A DNA stretch of 64,000 nucleotides, from positions 1 through 64,000 of the forward strand of contig RIAZ01000004.1 of NCBI GenBank assembly GCA_003762615.1. The letters are read 5' to 3'. This document shows, in pieces, positions 16,543-24,836 of this stretch. Source of the DNA: Muribaculaceae bacterium Isolate-037 (Harlan). Its GTDB lineage: Bacteria > Bacteroidota > Bacteroidia > Bacteroidales > Muribaculaceae. Made by a program: the position numbers and the translations under genes. The notes below the pieces were generated by a model. The model did not search any database. It was not told where the DNA came from and saw only the letters and a list, made by a program, of their open reading frames with translations. How positions within the stretch are numbered: the first letter of the stretch is position 1; each line of letters opens with the position of its first letter.

Positions 16543-16583
16543 CAAATTTAAGCTGATACAATGACAAATACTGTCTTGGTATT
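16543..16583 (-). promoter_or_regulatory. Promoter with operator-like site B
   Basis: The minus strand carries TAAATTTG at 16550-16543 and, 14 bases further upstream, AATACCAAGACAGTATTTG at 16583-16565. Within the 19-mer the ends CAAATAC and GTATTT are inverted repeats, as expected for a dimeric regulator. Sites A and C are close variants. Confidence 0.5.
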
Positions 16584-16779
16584 TGCTAAAATGATAAATT
16601 TTTGAAGAAATTTTGTATTATAATTGGATTTTTCCATATTTATGTTTTGTTAATGGGAGGGTGGCTTTTGGTATGTTTTTTGTAGACTCGGACAGATTTT
16701 GTCGTTGTTTGTTGCTAATTTTGTGGTTGGATTCTGGAGGGGATTCGCGCTTGGCTTTTGGTTTTGTTTCGCGGTTTTT

Positions 16780-16877
16780 ATCGCGCTTCGCGCTCACACC
16801 TGGATCAAAACTGCTGCGCTCTGGCAGGGGGACGAAACTGACGATCCCCTCGCCCATGGGCGAGGGCACGGAACTCC
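16780..16877. repeat. Dispersed GC-rich intergenic repeat, composite copy
   Basis: Positions 16780-16819 are a 40-bp element that recurs with two or three mismatches at 20846-20885 (shared core CTCACACC, then GGATCAAAACTGCTGCGC). Directly after it is a perfect 20-bp palindrome centred on CCATGG (16847-16866) followed by GGCACGGAACTCCAG. Relatives of this second part occur at 37361-37412 and, reversed, at 61232-61269. The layout resembles REP/BIME-type intergenic repeats. Confidence 0.7.
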
Positions 16878-16941
16878 AGTCTTTTGAAGGGGGGCACGGG
16901 ATTCTCTCGTAGGGATTTGAGTCTTTTAATTTTAGTTTGAT

Positions 16942-17841
16942 ATGATTGCGAGATATAAGTTTTGTCTTTGGCTTGTGGAGCGGCTTTCGATTAGGAGGAT
17001 GACGCTGCATGAGATTATGGAGGAGTGGCGTAGGTGTGGGGAGAATATTATGGGGATGGAGTTGACTCCTCGTACTTTTTCACGCTATCGCGCTCTCGCT
17101 GAGGAGATTTTTAGGGTGAATATTGAGTGCTATAAGCCGAGGAATGAGTATTGGCTTGATGCGGATGCGCTTGCTGATGCGGATGAGTGGTCGATGTCGG
17201 CTTTGCGGTTACATTCGCTGTGTTCGATGGTGGGTATGAGGGATCATATTGTTGTGGAGGCTCCTCCGGCAGGGTCGGAGTTGCTTTATGTGGTTGCGAA
17301 TGCCTGTAGGGAGCATAGGGTGTTGAATTTTAGTTATTCTTCGCCTTATAATCCGGATAGGGATTGTAGTGTGATTCCGTTGTTTATCCGTCTGTTTAAG
17401 CAGCGGTGGTATTTGATCGGGCAGCCGGTGGGTAGGAATTTTCTTACTACGCTTGCGCTTGAGAGGATGAAGGATATCTCTACGGGGGAGTGTGCGACGC
17501 CTACTGTCAATCCGGATCCGGAGGAGTATTTTTCGGATTGTTATGGGGTGATCCGTCAGCATGAGCCGGAGAGGGTTGTGATTCGTGCTTTCTGGCCTCA
17601 GAATAAGTATCTGAAGGAGGTGCCGTTGCATGCTTCGCAGAGGGTGGTGGATGAGTGTGAGAATTGGACGGATTTTTCGCTTTATGTGCGCCCGACATAC
17701 GATTTTAAGCAGGAGTTGCTTAGTCAGCGTGATAAGGTGGCTGTGATTTCTCCTGAAAGCTTACGTAATGATATGATTGAGATTTTGGAGAGTATGATGG
17801 CTTCGTATCGTGATGGGAAGGCTCATTGTATTGATGAATGA
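16942..17841 (+). CDS. WYL-domain transcriptional regulator
   Basis: The 299-residue protein has an N-terminal winged-helix-like segment (MTLHEIMEEWRRCGENIMGM, TPRTFSRYRALAEEIF) and a central WYL domain (REHRVLNFSYSSPYNPDRDC, IPLFIRLFKQRWYLIGQPVG, FLTTLALERMKDI). The C-terminal WCX-like extension includes DFSLYVRPTYDFKQELLS. WYL regulators bind nucleotides or nucleic acid and often control defence islands and stress genes. It faces away from the GTPase island, and no autoregulatory site is evident. It is a candidate binder of operator sites A-C, but it could also be an ordinary chromosomal regulator. A tandem repeat and a strong terminator follow it. Confidence 0.88.
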   Translation: MIARYKFCLWLVERLSIRRMTLHEIMEEWRRCGENIMGMELTPRTFSRYRALAEEIFRVNIECYKPRNEYWLDADALADADEWSMSALRLHSLCSMVGMRDHIVVEAPPAGSELLYVVANACREHRVLNFSYSSPYNPDRDCSVIPLFIRLFKQRWYLIGQPVGRNFLTTLALERMKDISTGECATPTVNPDPEEYFSDCYGVIRQHEPERVVIRAFWPQNKYLKEVPLHASQRVVDECENWTDFSLYVRPTYDFKQELLSQRDKVAVISPESLRNDMIEILESMMASYRDGKAHCIDE

Positions 17842-17845
17842 GAGG

Positions 17846-17962
17846 ATTGGACTGATTGGACAAATTGGACAGCTTGGACTTTTTGGACGAATTGGACTTT
17901 TTGGACGAATTGGACTACTTTTATTTTTGGACGAATTGGACTACTTGGACAAATTGGACTAC
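17846..17962. repeat. 9-bp tandem repeat (TTGGAC units)
   Basis: About a dozen degenerate copies of a 9-bp unit containing TTGGAC (for example ATTGGACAA, TTTGGACGA, ATTGGACTA) lie directly after the WYL gene stop. The unit is three codons long, so several frames stay open and give low-complexity Leu/Asp or Ile/Gly reading frames. I do not regard these as genes. Confidence 0.85.
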
Positions 17963-17997
17963 TTTTATTTTTTTGATTGCTTTCTTTTTGATTTTTA

Positions 17998-18034
17998 TCG
18001 CGCCCATAAGAGATTATGGGCGCGATGCTTTTTG
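17998..18034 (+). terminator. Strong intrinsic terminator after the WYL gene
   Basis: A perfect 12-bp inverted repeat (TCGCGCCCATAA, loop GAGA, TTATGGGCGCGA at 17998-18025) is followed by TGCTTTTTG on the plus strand. On the minus strand the bases after the hairpin are A-rich, so it should stop rightward transcription rather than the hut operon. Confidence 0.85.
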
Positions 18035-18036
18035 TA

Positions 18037-19542
18037 TTATTCGATTTCGATGTCGTAGTTTTCGAGGAAGTGTTGCGATTTGCGGATGTAGTCGTTCATC
18101 ACGACGTCGTCTTCTACGAAGGGGACTGCCTCTCGGTAGGCTTTCATTACTTTTTCAATCAATGGGGATGATTTTAGCGGACGACGGAAGTCGATTCCCT
18201 GGGCTGCGTTCATCAGCTCGATTACTGCGATTATCTTGAGGTTGTCGATGATTTTGTGCAGTTTTGTCGCTGAGTTGGCTCCCATTGATACGAGGTCTTC
18301 TTGTCCGTTGGAGCTTACGATGGAATCGCAGGAGGCGGGCCATGCGTACATCTTGTTCTGGCTAACAAGGGATGCGTCGGCGTATTGTGGGATCATGAAT
18401 CCGGAGTTAAGACCGGGTTTTGCCACGAGGAATTCGGGTAGCCCTCGTTGTCCGAGTATGAGCTGGGCTACACGGCGTTCGGAGATGTTGCCAAGTTCGG
18501 CAAGGGCTACACCCATGTAGTCGAATACGAGTGCGATCGGTTCTCCGTGGAAGTTACCACCGCTAAGTACGAGGTCTTCATCGGGGAATACGGTCGGGTT
18601 GTCGGTGACGGAGTTGATTTCTGTGTGGAGTACTTCGGTGACGTGGTGCATTGCATCCTTTACGGCTCCGTGTACTTGCGGAATGCATCGGAAGGAGTAG
18701 GGATCCTGTACGTGCTGTTTCTCACGGGTGATGATTTCGCTGCCATTCAGAATCTTGCGGTATATTTCGGCGGTCTCGATCTGTCCGCGATGAGGACGCA
18801 CGCGATGGAGCGGTGCGAGGAATGGCTCGATACGTCCGTCGTATGCCTCAAGGCTCATTGCACCGAAGAGGTCGAAGCAGTTTACCAGATGCCATGCGTC
18901 GATAAGTGCCTTTATTCCGTTCGCACTCATGAATTGTGTGCCGTTGAGGAGAGCCAGACCCTCTTTTGACTGCAATTTTATCGGCTCCCATCCGAATTTG
19001 TCAAGAATCTCTTTGCCGGAGTATCTCTCGCCTTTATACATCACCTCGCCTTCACCGATGAGGGGGAGGAACAGGTTGGCAAGGGGGGCGAGGTCGCCTG
19101 ATGCTCCGAGTGAGCCTCGGTCGTAGACGATGGGTAGGATGTCGTTGTTGTAGAAGTCGATGATACGCTCTACTGTAATCAACTGCACTCCGCTGAAGCC
19201 CATTGAGAGGGCGTGTGCTTTAAGGAGAAGCATAAGTTTGACTACATCTCCGTCAACTGGCTTGCCGACGCTGCATGAATGGCTTTTTACGAGATTCTCC
19301 TGTAGGGTGGATAGCTGCTCAAATGAGATCTGCTTGTTACAAAGAGAGCCGAAACCGGTGGTGACTCCGTAAATCGGTGCTGCATCGGCATCTGCCTTGC
19401 TGTCGAGGTATTCACGGCAATGACGAATTTTCTCCTTGGCTTCTTCGGAGAGGGTAAGTTTGATGTTGTTTTTCAGTATTTTTTCGATTATGTCGTAGGT
19501 GAGAAGGCTCGAACCTATGGCGTATGTATCTTTTATTTCCAT
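18037..19542 (-). CDS. hutH: Histidine ammonia-lyase
   Basis: The 501-residue enzyme deaminates L-histidine to urocanate and ammonia, the first step of histidine degradation. The MIO prosthetic group forms autocatalytically from the Ala-Ser-Gly in GSLGASGDLAPL (residues 147-149). Other family features are YGVTTGFG near 58-65, QDPYSFRCIPQVHGA, and NSVTDNPTVF. Length is typical for the family. It is the last gene of a leftward operon hutU-ftcD-hutI-hutH, with a 44-base gap from hutI. All four catabolic steps are encoded side by side, so the cell can use histidine as a source of nitrogen, glutamate and one-carbon units. Confidence 0.97.
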   Translation of the reverse strand: MEIKDTYAIGSSLLTYDIIEKILKNNIKLTLSEEAKEKIRHCREYLDSKADADAAPIYGVTTGFGSLCNKQISFEQLSTLQENLVKSHSCSVGKPVDGDVVKLMLLLKAHALSMGFSGVQLITVERIIDFYNNDILPIVYDRGSLGASGDLAPLANLFLPLIGEGEVMYKGERYSGKEILDKFGWEPIKLQSKEGLALLNGTQFMSANGIKALIDAWHLVNCFDLFGAMSLEAYDGRIEPFLAPLHRVRPHRGQIETAEIYRKILNGSEIITREKQHVQDPYSFRCIPQVHGAVKDAMHHVTEVLHTEINSVTDNPTVFPDEDLVLSGGNFHGEPIALVFDYMGVALAELGNISERRVAQLILGQRGLPEFLVAKPGLNSGFMIPQYADASLVSQNKMYAWPASCDSIVSSNGQEDLVSMGANSATKLHKIIDNLKIIAVIELMNAAQGIDFRRPLKSSPLIEKVMKAYREAVPFVEDDVVMNDYIRKSQHFLENYDIEIE

Positions 19543-19586
19543 AATTTACTCAGCAAAATAGATTTGTTTTTAATTGGGAGAGTGGG

Positions 19587-20828
19587 TCAGGAGTCATAGA
19601 CTATTCTTCCGTTGAAGATGGTGGTCTTGACGCAGTTCATGCCGACGTAGTAGGGTAGCATCCTGAAGTTGTCGAAATGCAGGATTATTAGATCTGCCCG
19701 TTTGCCGGGTTCGATGGATCCGATTGTGTCGGCACGGTCAACGGCAGCGGCGGCATTGAGGGTGAGAGCCGTGATTGTCTCCTCTACTGACATGCCCATG
19801 TAGATGCAGGCAAGGGCGATTGTCAATGGTATGGAACCGGAGAAGCAGCTTCCGGGGTTCAGGTCGGTAGCAAGCGCCACGGCTGCGCCGGCATCAATGA
19901 ATTTACGTGCCGGGGCATACGGTTCCTTTAGCGAGAAGGCGGTGAGGGGGAGGAGCGTGGCGACTACGTTTCTGTCTGCCATCATGCGGATACCTTCATC
20001 GCTGACGTGGAGGAGGTGATCGGCGGAGACTGCACCCATCTCGGATGCCAGTTCGGCACCACCGAGTGTGACGATCTCATCGGCATGAAGTTTCAGTTTG
20101 AATCCGGCATCGCGTGCGGCATTCAGGAGACGGCGGGAGTCGTTGATCTCAAATACATTCTTTTCGGTGAATATGTCGAAGAACTCTGCTTTCCCTTTGG
20201 CTGCCGGAATCATCTCGTTGATCATCAGATTGACGTAGCCTTCGGTGTTGTCCTTGTATTCTTTCGGGACGGCATGGGCACCGAGGAATGTGGAGACTAC
20301 ATCCAGTTTCCGATCGGGATCTGTGGCGAGACGGTGTATGGCTTCAAGCATTTTCAGTTCGGATTCGGTGTCAAGTCCGTATCCGCTTTTGGCTTCTACG
20401 GTGGTGACTCCCATTTCTGACATGCGGTCGATGAACCAACGGGCTTTCGCGATGAGGTTGTCGCAGGATTCGTGACGCGTGGCGTTTACGGTGGATTGTA
20501 TTCCACCGCCACGTTGCATTATGTTCATGTAGGATTCACCGCTCATTCTCCAGCTGAATTCGTCGGGACGGTATCCGCCGAAGATGAGGTGGGTATGTGA
20601 ATCGATGAAGCCGGGTAATATGACACGCCCTTCGGCATCGATGACTTTGCTCTCATCTTGGCTATGAGAGGGGGCATCTTTTGTCGGACCGACAAATTCT
20701 ATGATGCCGTCTCGGACAATTACTGTGGCGTGTGGGATGATTGCGAGACGGGACATTTCGTTGCCCCGTCGGGGGGAATTCCCGACGGGGGTGACTATTG
20801 TCGCGTTATTTATAATCAGGTTGCTCAT
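19587..20828 (-). CDS. hutI: Imidazolonepropionase
   Basis: The 413-residue amidohydrolase opens the ring of imidazolone-5-propionate to give N-formimino-L-glutamate, step three of the pathway. Metal and substrate motifs are present: FIDSHTHLIFGGYR (HxH metal site), LKLHADE, SADHLLHVSDEG, and ATDLNPGS with the catalytic Asp. Length is standard. It follows ftcD by 91 bases, a gap that contains a dispersed intergenic repeat. The N-terminal coding sequence contains a GC-rich palindrome (about 20764-20790), but the encoded residues (VGNSPRRGNEMS) look native for Bacteroidetes HutI. Confidence 0.96.
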   Translation of the reverse strand: MSNLIINNATIVTPVGNSPRRGNEMSRLAIIPHATVIVRDGIIEFVGPTKDAPSHSQDESKVIDAEGRVILPGFIDSHTHLIFGGYRPDEFSWRMSGESYMNIMQRGGGIQSTVNATRHESCDNLIAKARWFIDRMSEMGVTTVEAKSGYGLDTESELKMLEAIHRLATDPDRKLDVVSTFLGAHAVPKEYKDNTEGYVNLMINEMIPAAKGKAEFFDIFTEKNVFEINDSRRLLNAARDAGFKLKLHADEIVTLGGAELASEMGAVSADHLLHVSDEGIRMMADRNVVATLLPLTAFSLKEPYAPARKFIDAGAAVALATDLNPGSCFSGSIPLTIALACIYMGMSVEETITALTLNAAAAVDRADTIGSIEPGKRADLIILHFDNFRMLPYYVGMNCVKTTIFNGRIVYDS

Positions 20829-20845
20829 AACTATTGCTTTTGCTT

Positions 20846-20885
20846 ATCGCGCTTTGCGCTCACACCAGGATCAAAACTGCTGCGC
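20846..20885. repeat. Second copy of the 40-bp dispersed repeat
   Basis: This element between ftcD and hutI matches 16780-16819 over 40 bases with few changes (GCTTTGCGCTCACACCAGGA here, GCTTCGCGCTCACACCTGGA there). It contains the short inverted repeat GCGC-TT-GCGC. Sitting inside the hut operon, it could act as a processing or attenuation hairpin; that is inference. Confidence 0.7.
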
Positions 20886-20919
20886 ATTGGGCAAATGCTC
20901 TAATGCGAAGTTGTTTGGG

Positions 20920-22617
20920 TTATTTGTCGATGATGTGGTTGACGATGGCGAGGATCTCTTGTTCGCGGGCTATGGCGGAGGCTGCGATTTCGGCGGCTTC
21001 GGTCAGGATTTTGTCGGCGGTGTCGCGGTCTTTGAGTCCGGCGGCGTTGATGCGGACGTTGAGCTGTGCGCCAAGGACGGCACTGCGTGCGGCGAGAGCT
21101 CCGACACCAGCGTCGCTGACAGAGGCGGGGTTGCCTTGGGATGCCATCTGACGGAGGAGGTCGAAGGTGTCGTAGGCGGCTTTCATTGTGCGGAGCGGCA
21201 CTTCGGTGGCGTAGAGAGTGGCTGCCTCAAGGGCGGCGGAACGTGCCGCTTTTTCCTCGGGGGTGTTTTTCGGCATGGCGAATACAGCCATGATGCGGTT
21301 GAATGCCTCTGTGTCTTCGTCAACGAGCAGAATCAAACGGTCGAGAATTGCTCTGCCTTTCTCGGCGCAATCGGAAAATTCTTCCCAACGGTCGTCCCAT
21401 CCGGCTTTGTGGGCGGAGAGGTTTGCCACCATTGTGCCGAGCGCTGCGGCGAGTGCACCCATGTAGGCGGAGATGCTTCCTCCTCCGGGAGCAGGCGATT
21501 CTGATGCTGTCTCATCGGCAAATGCCTTGCATGAGAGATCCACCAGTTTCTTGCCATGATCTTCCGCAAGCATGTCCTCGATTATCTTTTCATTTCGGAT
21601 GAATGGTTTCAGTTCGTCAAGCCCCATTGATTTGACTGCAATCTTTATGATTTCATCTTCCGTTATACCGAGAGAGCGTTGCTGCATGCGCAGATAATGC
21701 TTTCCGGCATCGATCAGGGTGCGTTTGGGCACGAGACCTACGATTTCGGTTCCGGTGACTCTAAGACCTCTTGCAGCGGCTGCGCGGCAAACTTCGTCGA
21801 AGGCTATATGGAGCGGGGTGGTGGATATGTCGGTGATGTTCATAGATACCTGGGCAATGCCATATTCATCTATAAACCATCCGATTGCTTTGGTGGCTTT
21901 CAGAGTGCCGGGGATCATGATTGTATTGCCGTCGGCATCTTTCATCGGTTTGCCATTAGGCTTTCCTCCTTCACGTTTGGGACGCCCTTTCTCACGGACA
22001 TCGAATGCAATTGCGTTGGCTCGGCGGGTGGATGTGGTGTTGAGATTGAAATTGACGGCGATGAGGAAGTCGCGTGCACCGACAGCCGTGCAGCCTGTTC
22101 TGGCTGCGTCATCGTCAAACGGGCGGTTGCCATAGTCGGGACCGGCATCCTCCTTACCCATTCTTTCAGGGAGACCTTCATATTCCCCTTGACGGCATAC
22201 AGCAAGATTCTTGCGTTCGGGAGAGAATGCAGCAGCCTCGTAGCAATAGCAGGGGATGTTGAGTTCGGTTGCAGCTCTCTCTGCAAGTTTACGCGCAAGT
22301 TGGGCACATTCTTCCAGAGAGATGCCGCTGACTGGAATCAAGGGGCATACATCGGTTGCACCCATGCGGGGGTGTGCGCCATGATGCTGGCGCATGTCGA
22401 TGAGTTCAGCCGCCTTCTTCATGCCACGGAGGGCAGCTTCAACTACAGCATCCGGCTCGCCGACAAAAGTCACGACGGTTCTGTTGGTGGCTTCACCGGG
22501 ATCAACGTCAAGGACTTTAACGAATCCACCTTTCCCGATTTCTGCAACTATCGCATCAATCACGTTCTTATCGCGTCCTTCAGAGAAATTCGGTACGCAT
22601 TCAATTATTTTTTTCAT
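20920..22617 (-). CDS. ftcD: Bifunctional glutamate formimidoyltransferase / formimidoyl-THF cyclodeaminase
   Basis: The 565-residue protein is a fusion like the eukaryotic FTCD. The N-terminal ~320 residues transfer the formimino group from N-formimino-glutamate to tetrahydrofolate (start ECVPNFSEGRD, catalytic-region HHGAHPRMGATDVCPLIPV). The C-terminal ~200 residues are the helical cyclodeaminase (ESPAPGGGSISAYMGALAAA, LVDEDTEAFNRIM), which releases ammonia and gives 5,10-methenyl-THF. Many bacteria encode the domains separately; the fusion channels the polyglutamated folate. It is second in the operon, 11 bases after hutU. Products are glutamate and a one-carbon folate. Confidence 0.96.
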   Translation of the reverse strand: MKKIIECVPNFSEGRDKNVIDAIVAEIGKGGFVKVLDVDPGEATNRTVVTFVGEPDAVVEAALRGMKKAAELIDMRQHHGAHPRMGATDVCPLIPVSGISLEECAQLARKLAERAATELNIPCYCYEAAAFSPERKNLAVCRQGEYEGLPERMGKEDAGPDYGNRPFDDDAARTGCTAVGARDFLIAVNFNLNTTSTRRANAIAFDVREKGRPKREGGKPNGKPMKDADGNTIMIPGTLKATKAIGWFIDEYGIAQVSMNITDISTTPLHIAFDEVCRAAAARGLRVTGTEIVGLVPKRTLIDAGKHYLRMQQRSLGITEDEIIKIAVKSMGLDELKPFIRNEKIIEDMLAEDHGKKLVDLSCKAFADETASESPAPGGGSISAYMGALAAALGTMVANLSAHKAGWDDRWEEFSDCAEKGRAILDRLILLVDEDTEAFNRIMAVFAMPKNTPEEKAARSAALEAATLYATEVPLRTMKAAYDTFDLLRQMASQGNPASVSDAGVGALAARSAVLGAQLNVRINAAGLKDRDTADKILTEAAEIAASAIAREQEILAIVNHIIDK

Positions 22618-22628
22618 GAGTAAAGATT

Positions 22629-24626
22629 TCAGTTATTTATCAATTTGCGAAGCATATTCTCGTCGGCAATGAAAGGCTCGGTAATCATGAAGCCGTTTTC
22701 AGCTTGGGTCTCGTTCCATTCCTTGACGGTGGATATTGCATTCTCATTGCGTGCCCAGCTGCGTCGCGCCACACCGCCCATCACGTCCCAAAGCATAGCG
22801 TTCTTCAGAATCTCGTCAACTCTCTCGGATCCGTCGCACACCATACCGAATCCGCCGTTGATTGATTTGCCGATTCCTACACCGCCACCATTATGGAGGG
22901 CAACAAGGCTCATTCCACGTGCACAGTTTCCGGCGAAGCATTGCACCGCCATGTCAGCCATCACGTTGGAACCGTCCTTTATGTTTGATGTCTCACGGAA
23001 TGGAGAGTCGGTGCCGCTGACATCGTGATGGTCTCTTCCGAGCATGATGGGACCGACCTCCCCGTTACGAACCATCTCATTGAAACGTAAGGCTATCTTT
23101 AGACGCCCCATTGCATCCTGATACAGGATTCTTGCCTGAGTGCCTACGACGAGAGCGTTTTTCTCAGCATCACGGATCCAGTTGTAGTTGTCGCGATCCT
23201 GTCCGCGACGGTTGGGGTCGATACATTCCATTGCCGCCTTGTCGGTCTTCACAAGATCCTCGTGCTTGCCGCTCAGACATACCCAACGGAAGGGACCGTA
23301 GCCGTAGTCAAAGAGCATCGGACCCATGATATCTTCCACGTATGACGGCCAGATGAAACCATCCTTCTCATCGATGCCATTTCTTGAAATCTCCTTTACT
23401 CCGGCATCATATATAGCCTTCATGAAGGAGTTGCCGTAGTCGAAGAAGTATGTGCCACGAGCAGAGAGAGCCTTTATTGCATTGAAATGACGATGGAGAG
23501 ATTCATCTACTTTCTTGCGGAATTCTTCGGGATTTTTGTGGAGTAGTTCGGTACGTTCTTCAAAAGATAGACCGGCAGGGCAGTATCCACCTTCATATAC
23601 GGCATGGCATGAGGTCTGGTCGCTGAGCAATTCAATCTTGATATCATTCTCAACGGCATATTCGAGAAGGTCAACCACATTGCCGAGATATGCTATTGAT
23701 AATGGTTTACGAGCCTCCATAGATTCGTGGGCGAGAGCGAAAGCCTCCGGGATTGAGTCGGTGACGCGCTGCACCCATCCTTGCTTGTGTCGAGTCTCGA
23801 TTCTTGATGGATCCACTTCGGCGATTATTGAAGTGGCACCGGCGATGTCGGCAGCCTTAGGCTGTGCACCACTCATACCTCCGAGACCGGAAGATACGAA
23901 GAGATGTCCGGAGAGATCACCATCTTCGGGTATTCCAAGTTTCATTCGTCCGGCATTCAGGATTGTGTTGAATGTGCCGTGTACTATACCTTGCGGACCG
24001 ATATACATCCAGCCGCCGGCAGTCATCTGTCCGTAGTTGGCAACGCCCATCTGCATGGCCTCATGCCAATCATGTAGATTGTCGAACATGCCGACCATCA
24101 TCGCGTTGGTAATGATTACGCGGGGAGCATCTTTCTTTGAAGGGAAAAGACCGAGGGGATGCCCGGATTCTACTACGAGTGTCTGTTCGTCGGTCAGTTC
24201 TTCAAGATATTTCTTGATGAGATTATATTGGAGCCAGTTCTGGCATACCTGTCCGGTTTCGCCGTAAGTGACAAGTTCGTAGGGATACAGGGCAATATCG
24301 AAGCATAGATTGTTGTCAATCATCACCTGAAATGCCTTTCCTGCAAGACACTTACCTTTATATTCATCGATGGGTTTAGCCTTGATGTCGCCTTGCGGAC
24401 GCCATCTGTAGGCATATATTCTGCCTCTTGTCTTCAGCTCCTCAAGAAATTCGGGAGCCACTTTCTCATGAAGAGATTCCGGGAGGTAACGTAGAGCGTT
24501 TTTAAGGGCAGTCACAGTTTTTTCGTCAGTGAGAGAGAATCCTCTGTCGGGGGCACGTCGGATGCCTTCAACAAATTCAGGATATTCCGGAAGAATATCC
24601 GAAAGTAAAATCTTTTGTCTTGTCAT
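22629..24626 (-). CDS. hutU: Urocanate hydratase, long form
   Basis: The enzyme adds water to urocanate to give imidazolone propionate using tightly bound NAD. I start it at 24626 (MTRQKILLSDILPEY); an upstream in-frame ATG at 24683 lies within the promoter region. At 665 residues it belongs to the longer urocanase type. Motifs include YGETGQVCQNWLQYN, MSGAQPKAADIAG, DQTSCHAVYEGGYCPAG, and the conserved ALHNGGGVGIGKSINGGFG. It is the first gene of the hut operon, and a good promoter lies 30-60 bases upstream. Confidence 0.96.
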   Translation of the reverse strand: MTRQKILLSDILPEYPEFVEGIRRAPDRGFSLTDEKTVTALKNALRYLPESLHEKVAPEFLEELKTRGRIYAYRWRPQGDIKAKPIDEYKGKCLAGKAFQVMIDNNLCFDIALYPYELVTYGETGQVCQNWLQYNLIKKYLEELTDEQTLVVESGHPLGLFPSKKDAPRVIITNAMMVGMFDNLHDWHEAMQMGVANYGQMTAGGWMYIGPQGIVHGTFNTILNAGRMKLGIPEDGDLSGHLFVSSGLGGMSGAQPKAADIAGATSIIAEVDPSRIETRHKQGWVQRVTDSIPEAFALAHESMEARKPLSIAYLGNVVDLLEYAVENDIKIELLSDQTSCHAVYEGGYCPAGLSFEERTELLHKNPEEFRKKVDESLHRHFNAIKALSARGTYFFDYGNSFMKAIYDAGVKEISRNGIDEKDGFIWPSYVEDIMGPMLFDYGYGPFRWVCLSGKHEDLVKTDKAAMECIDPNRRGQDRDNYNWIRDAEKNALVVGTQARILYQDAMGRLKIALRFNEMVRNGEVGPIMLGRDHHDVSGTDSPFRETSNIKDGSNVMADMAVQCFAGNCARGMSLVALHNGGGVGIGKSINGGFGMVCDGSERVDEILKNAMLWDVMGGVARRSWARNENAISTVKEWNETQAENGFMITEPFIADENMLRKLINN

Positions 24627-24653
24627 GGTGTTGCTATAGGTTGATATTATGCG

Positions 24654-24684
24654 CAAAATTAGTAATTTTTTTGAAATAGTCAAT
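24654..24684 (-). promoter_or_regulatory. hut operon promoter
   Basis: The minus strand has TAATTTTG (24661-24654) with ATTG about 20 bases upstream (24684-24681). The start site would fall near 24647, about 20 bases before the hutU ATG. No repressor gene adjoins. Confidence 0.6.
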
Positions 24685-24766
24685 GTGGATTATAGAAAAA
24701 TGATAAAGGGTTAGGTCAATATTGTCAGGCAAGTTCAATGTGAGAGATGAATAAATGTGGGGAATG

Positions 24767-24798
24767 TTTGATTAATGTTGAGTGAATGAGTAATTTTG
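24767..24798 (+). promoter_or_regulatory. Canonical promoter of the threonine aldolase gene
   Basis: TTTG at 24767-24770, exactly 20 bases, then TAATTTTG at 24791-24798. This is a full match to the Bacteroidetes consensus and supports translation from the ATG at 24837 rather than the earlier in-frame ATG at 24786, which would lie upstream of or inside the promoter. Confidence 0.75.
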
Positions 24799-24836
24799 CA
24801 GAGAATTTATGCAGAAGGTTAAAAAAATTCGCAAAT

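Larger units (their letters stand above)
16490..16941. other. Intergenic region with promoter and dispersed repeat
   Basis: No gene is supported in these 450 bases. The left end is the promoter and operator region of the leftward operon. The right half contains a GC-rich composite repeat (16780-16877) whose parts recur elsewhere in the window, and the leader of the WYL regulator. Confidence 0.6.

Noticed and set aside
17810..18058. Small Leu/Gly/Ile-rich protein encoded after the WYL gene
   Set aside because: The frame is made almost wholly of the 9-bp tandem repeat and runs through the terminator hairpin.
20764..20790. Mobile palindrome inserted in hutI
   Set aside because: The encoded residues fit the normal N-terminus of Bacteroidetes HutI, so the palindrome is probably incidental.
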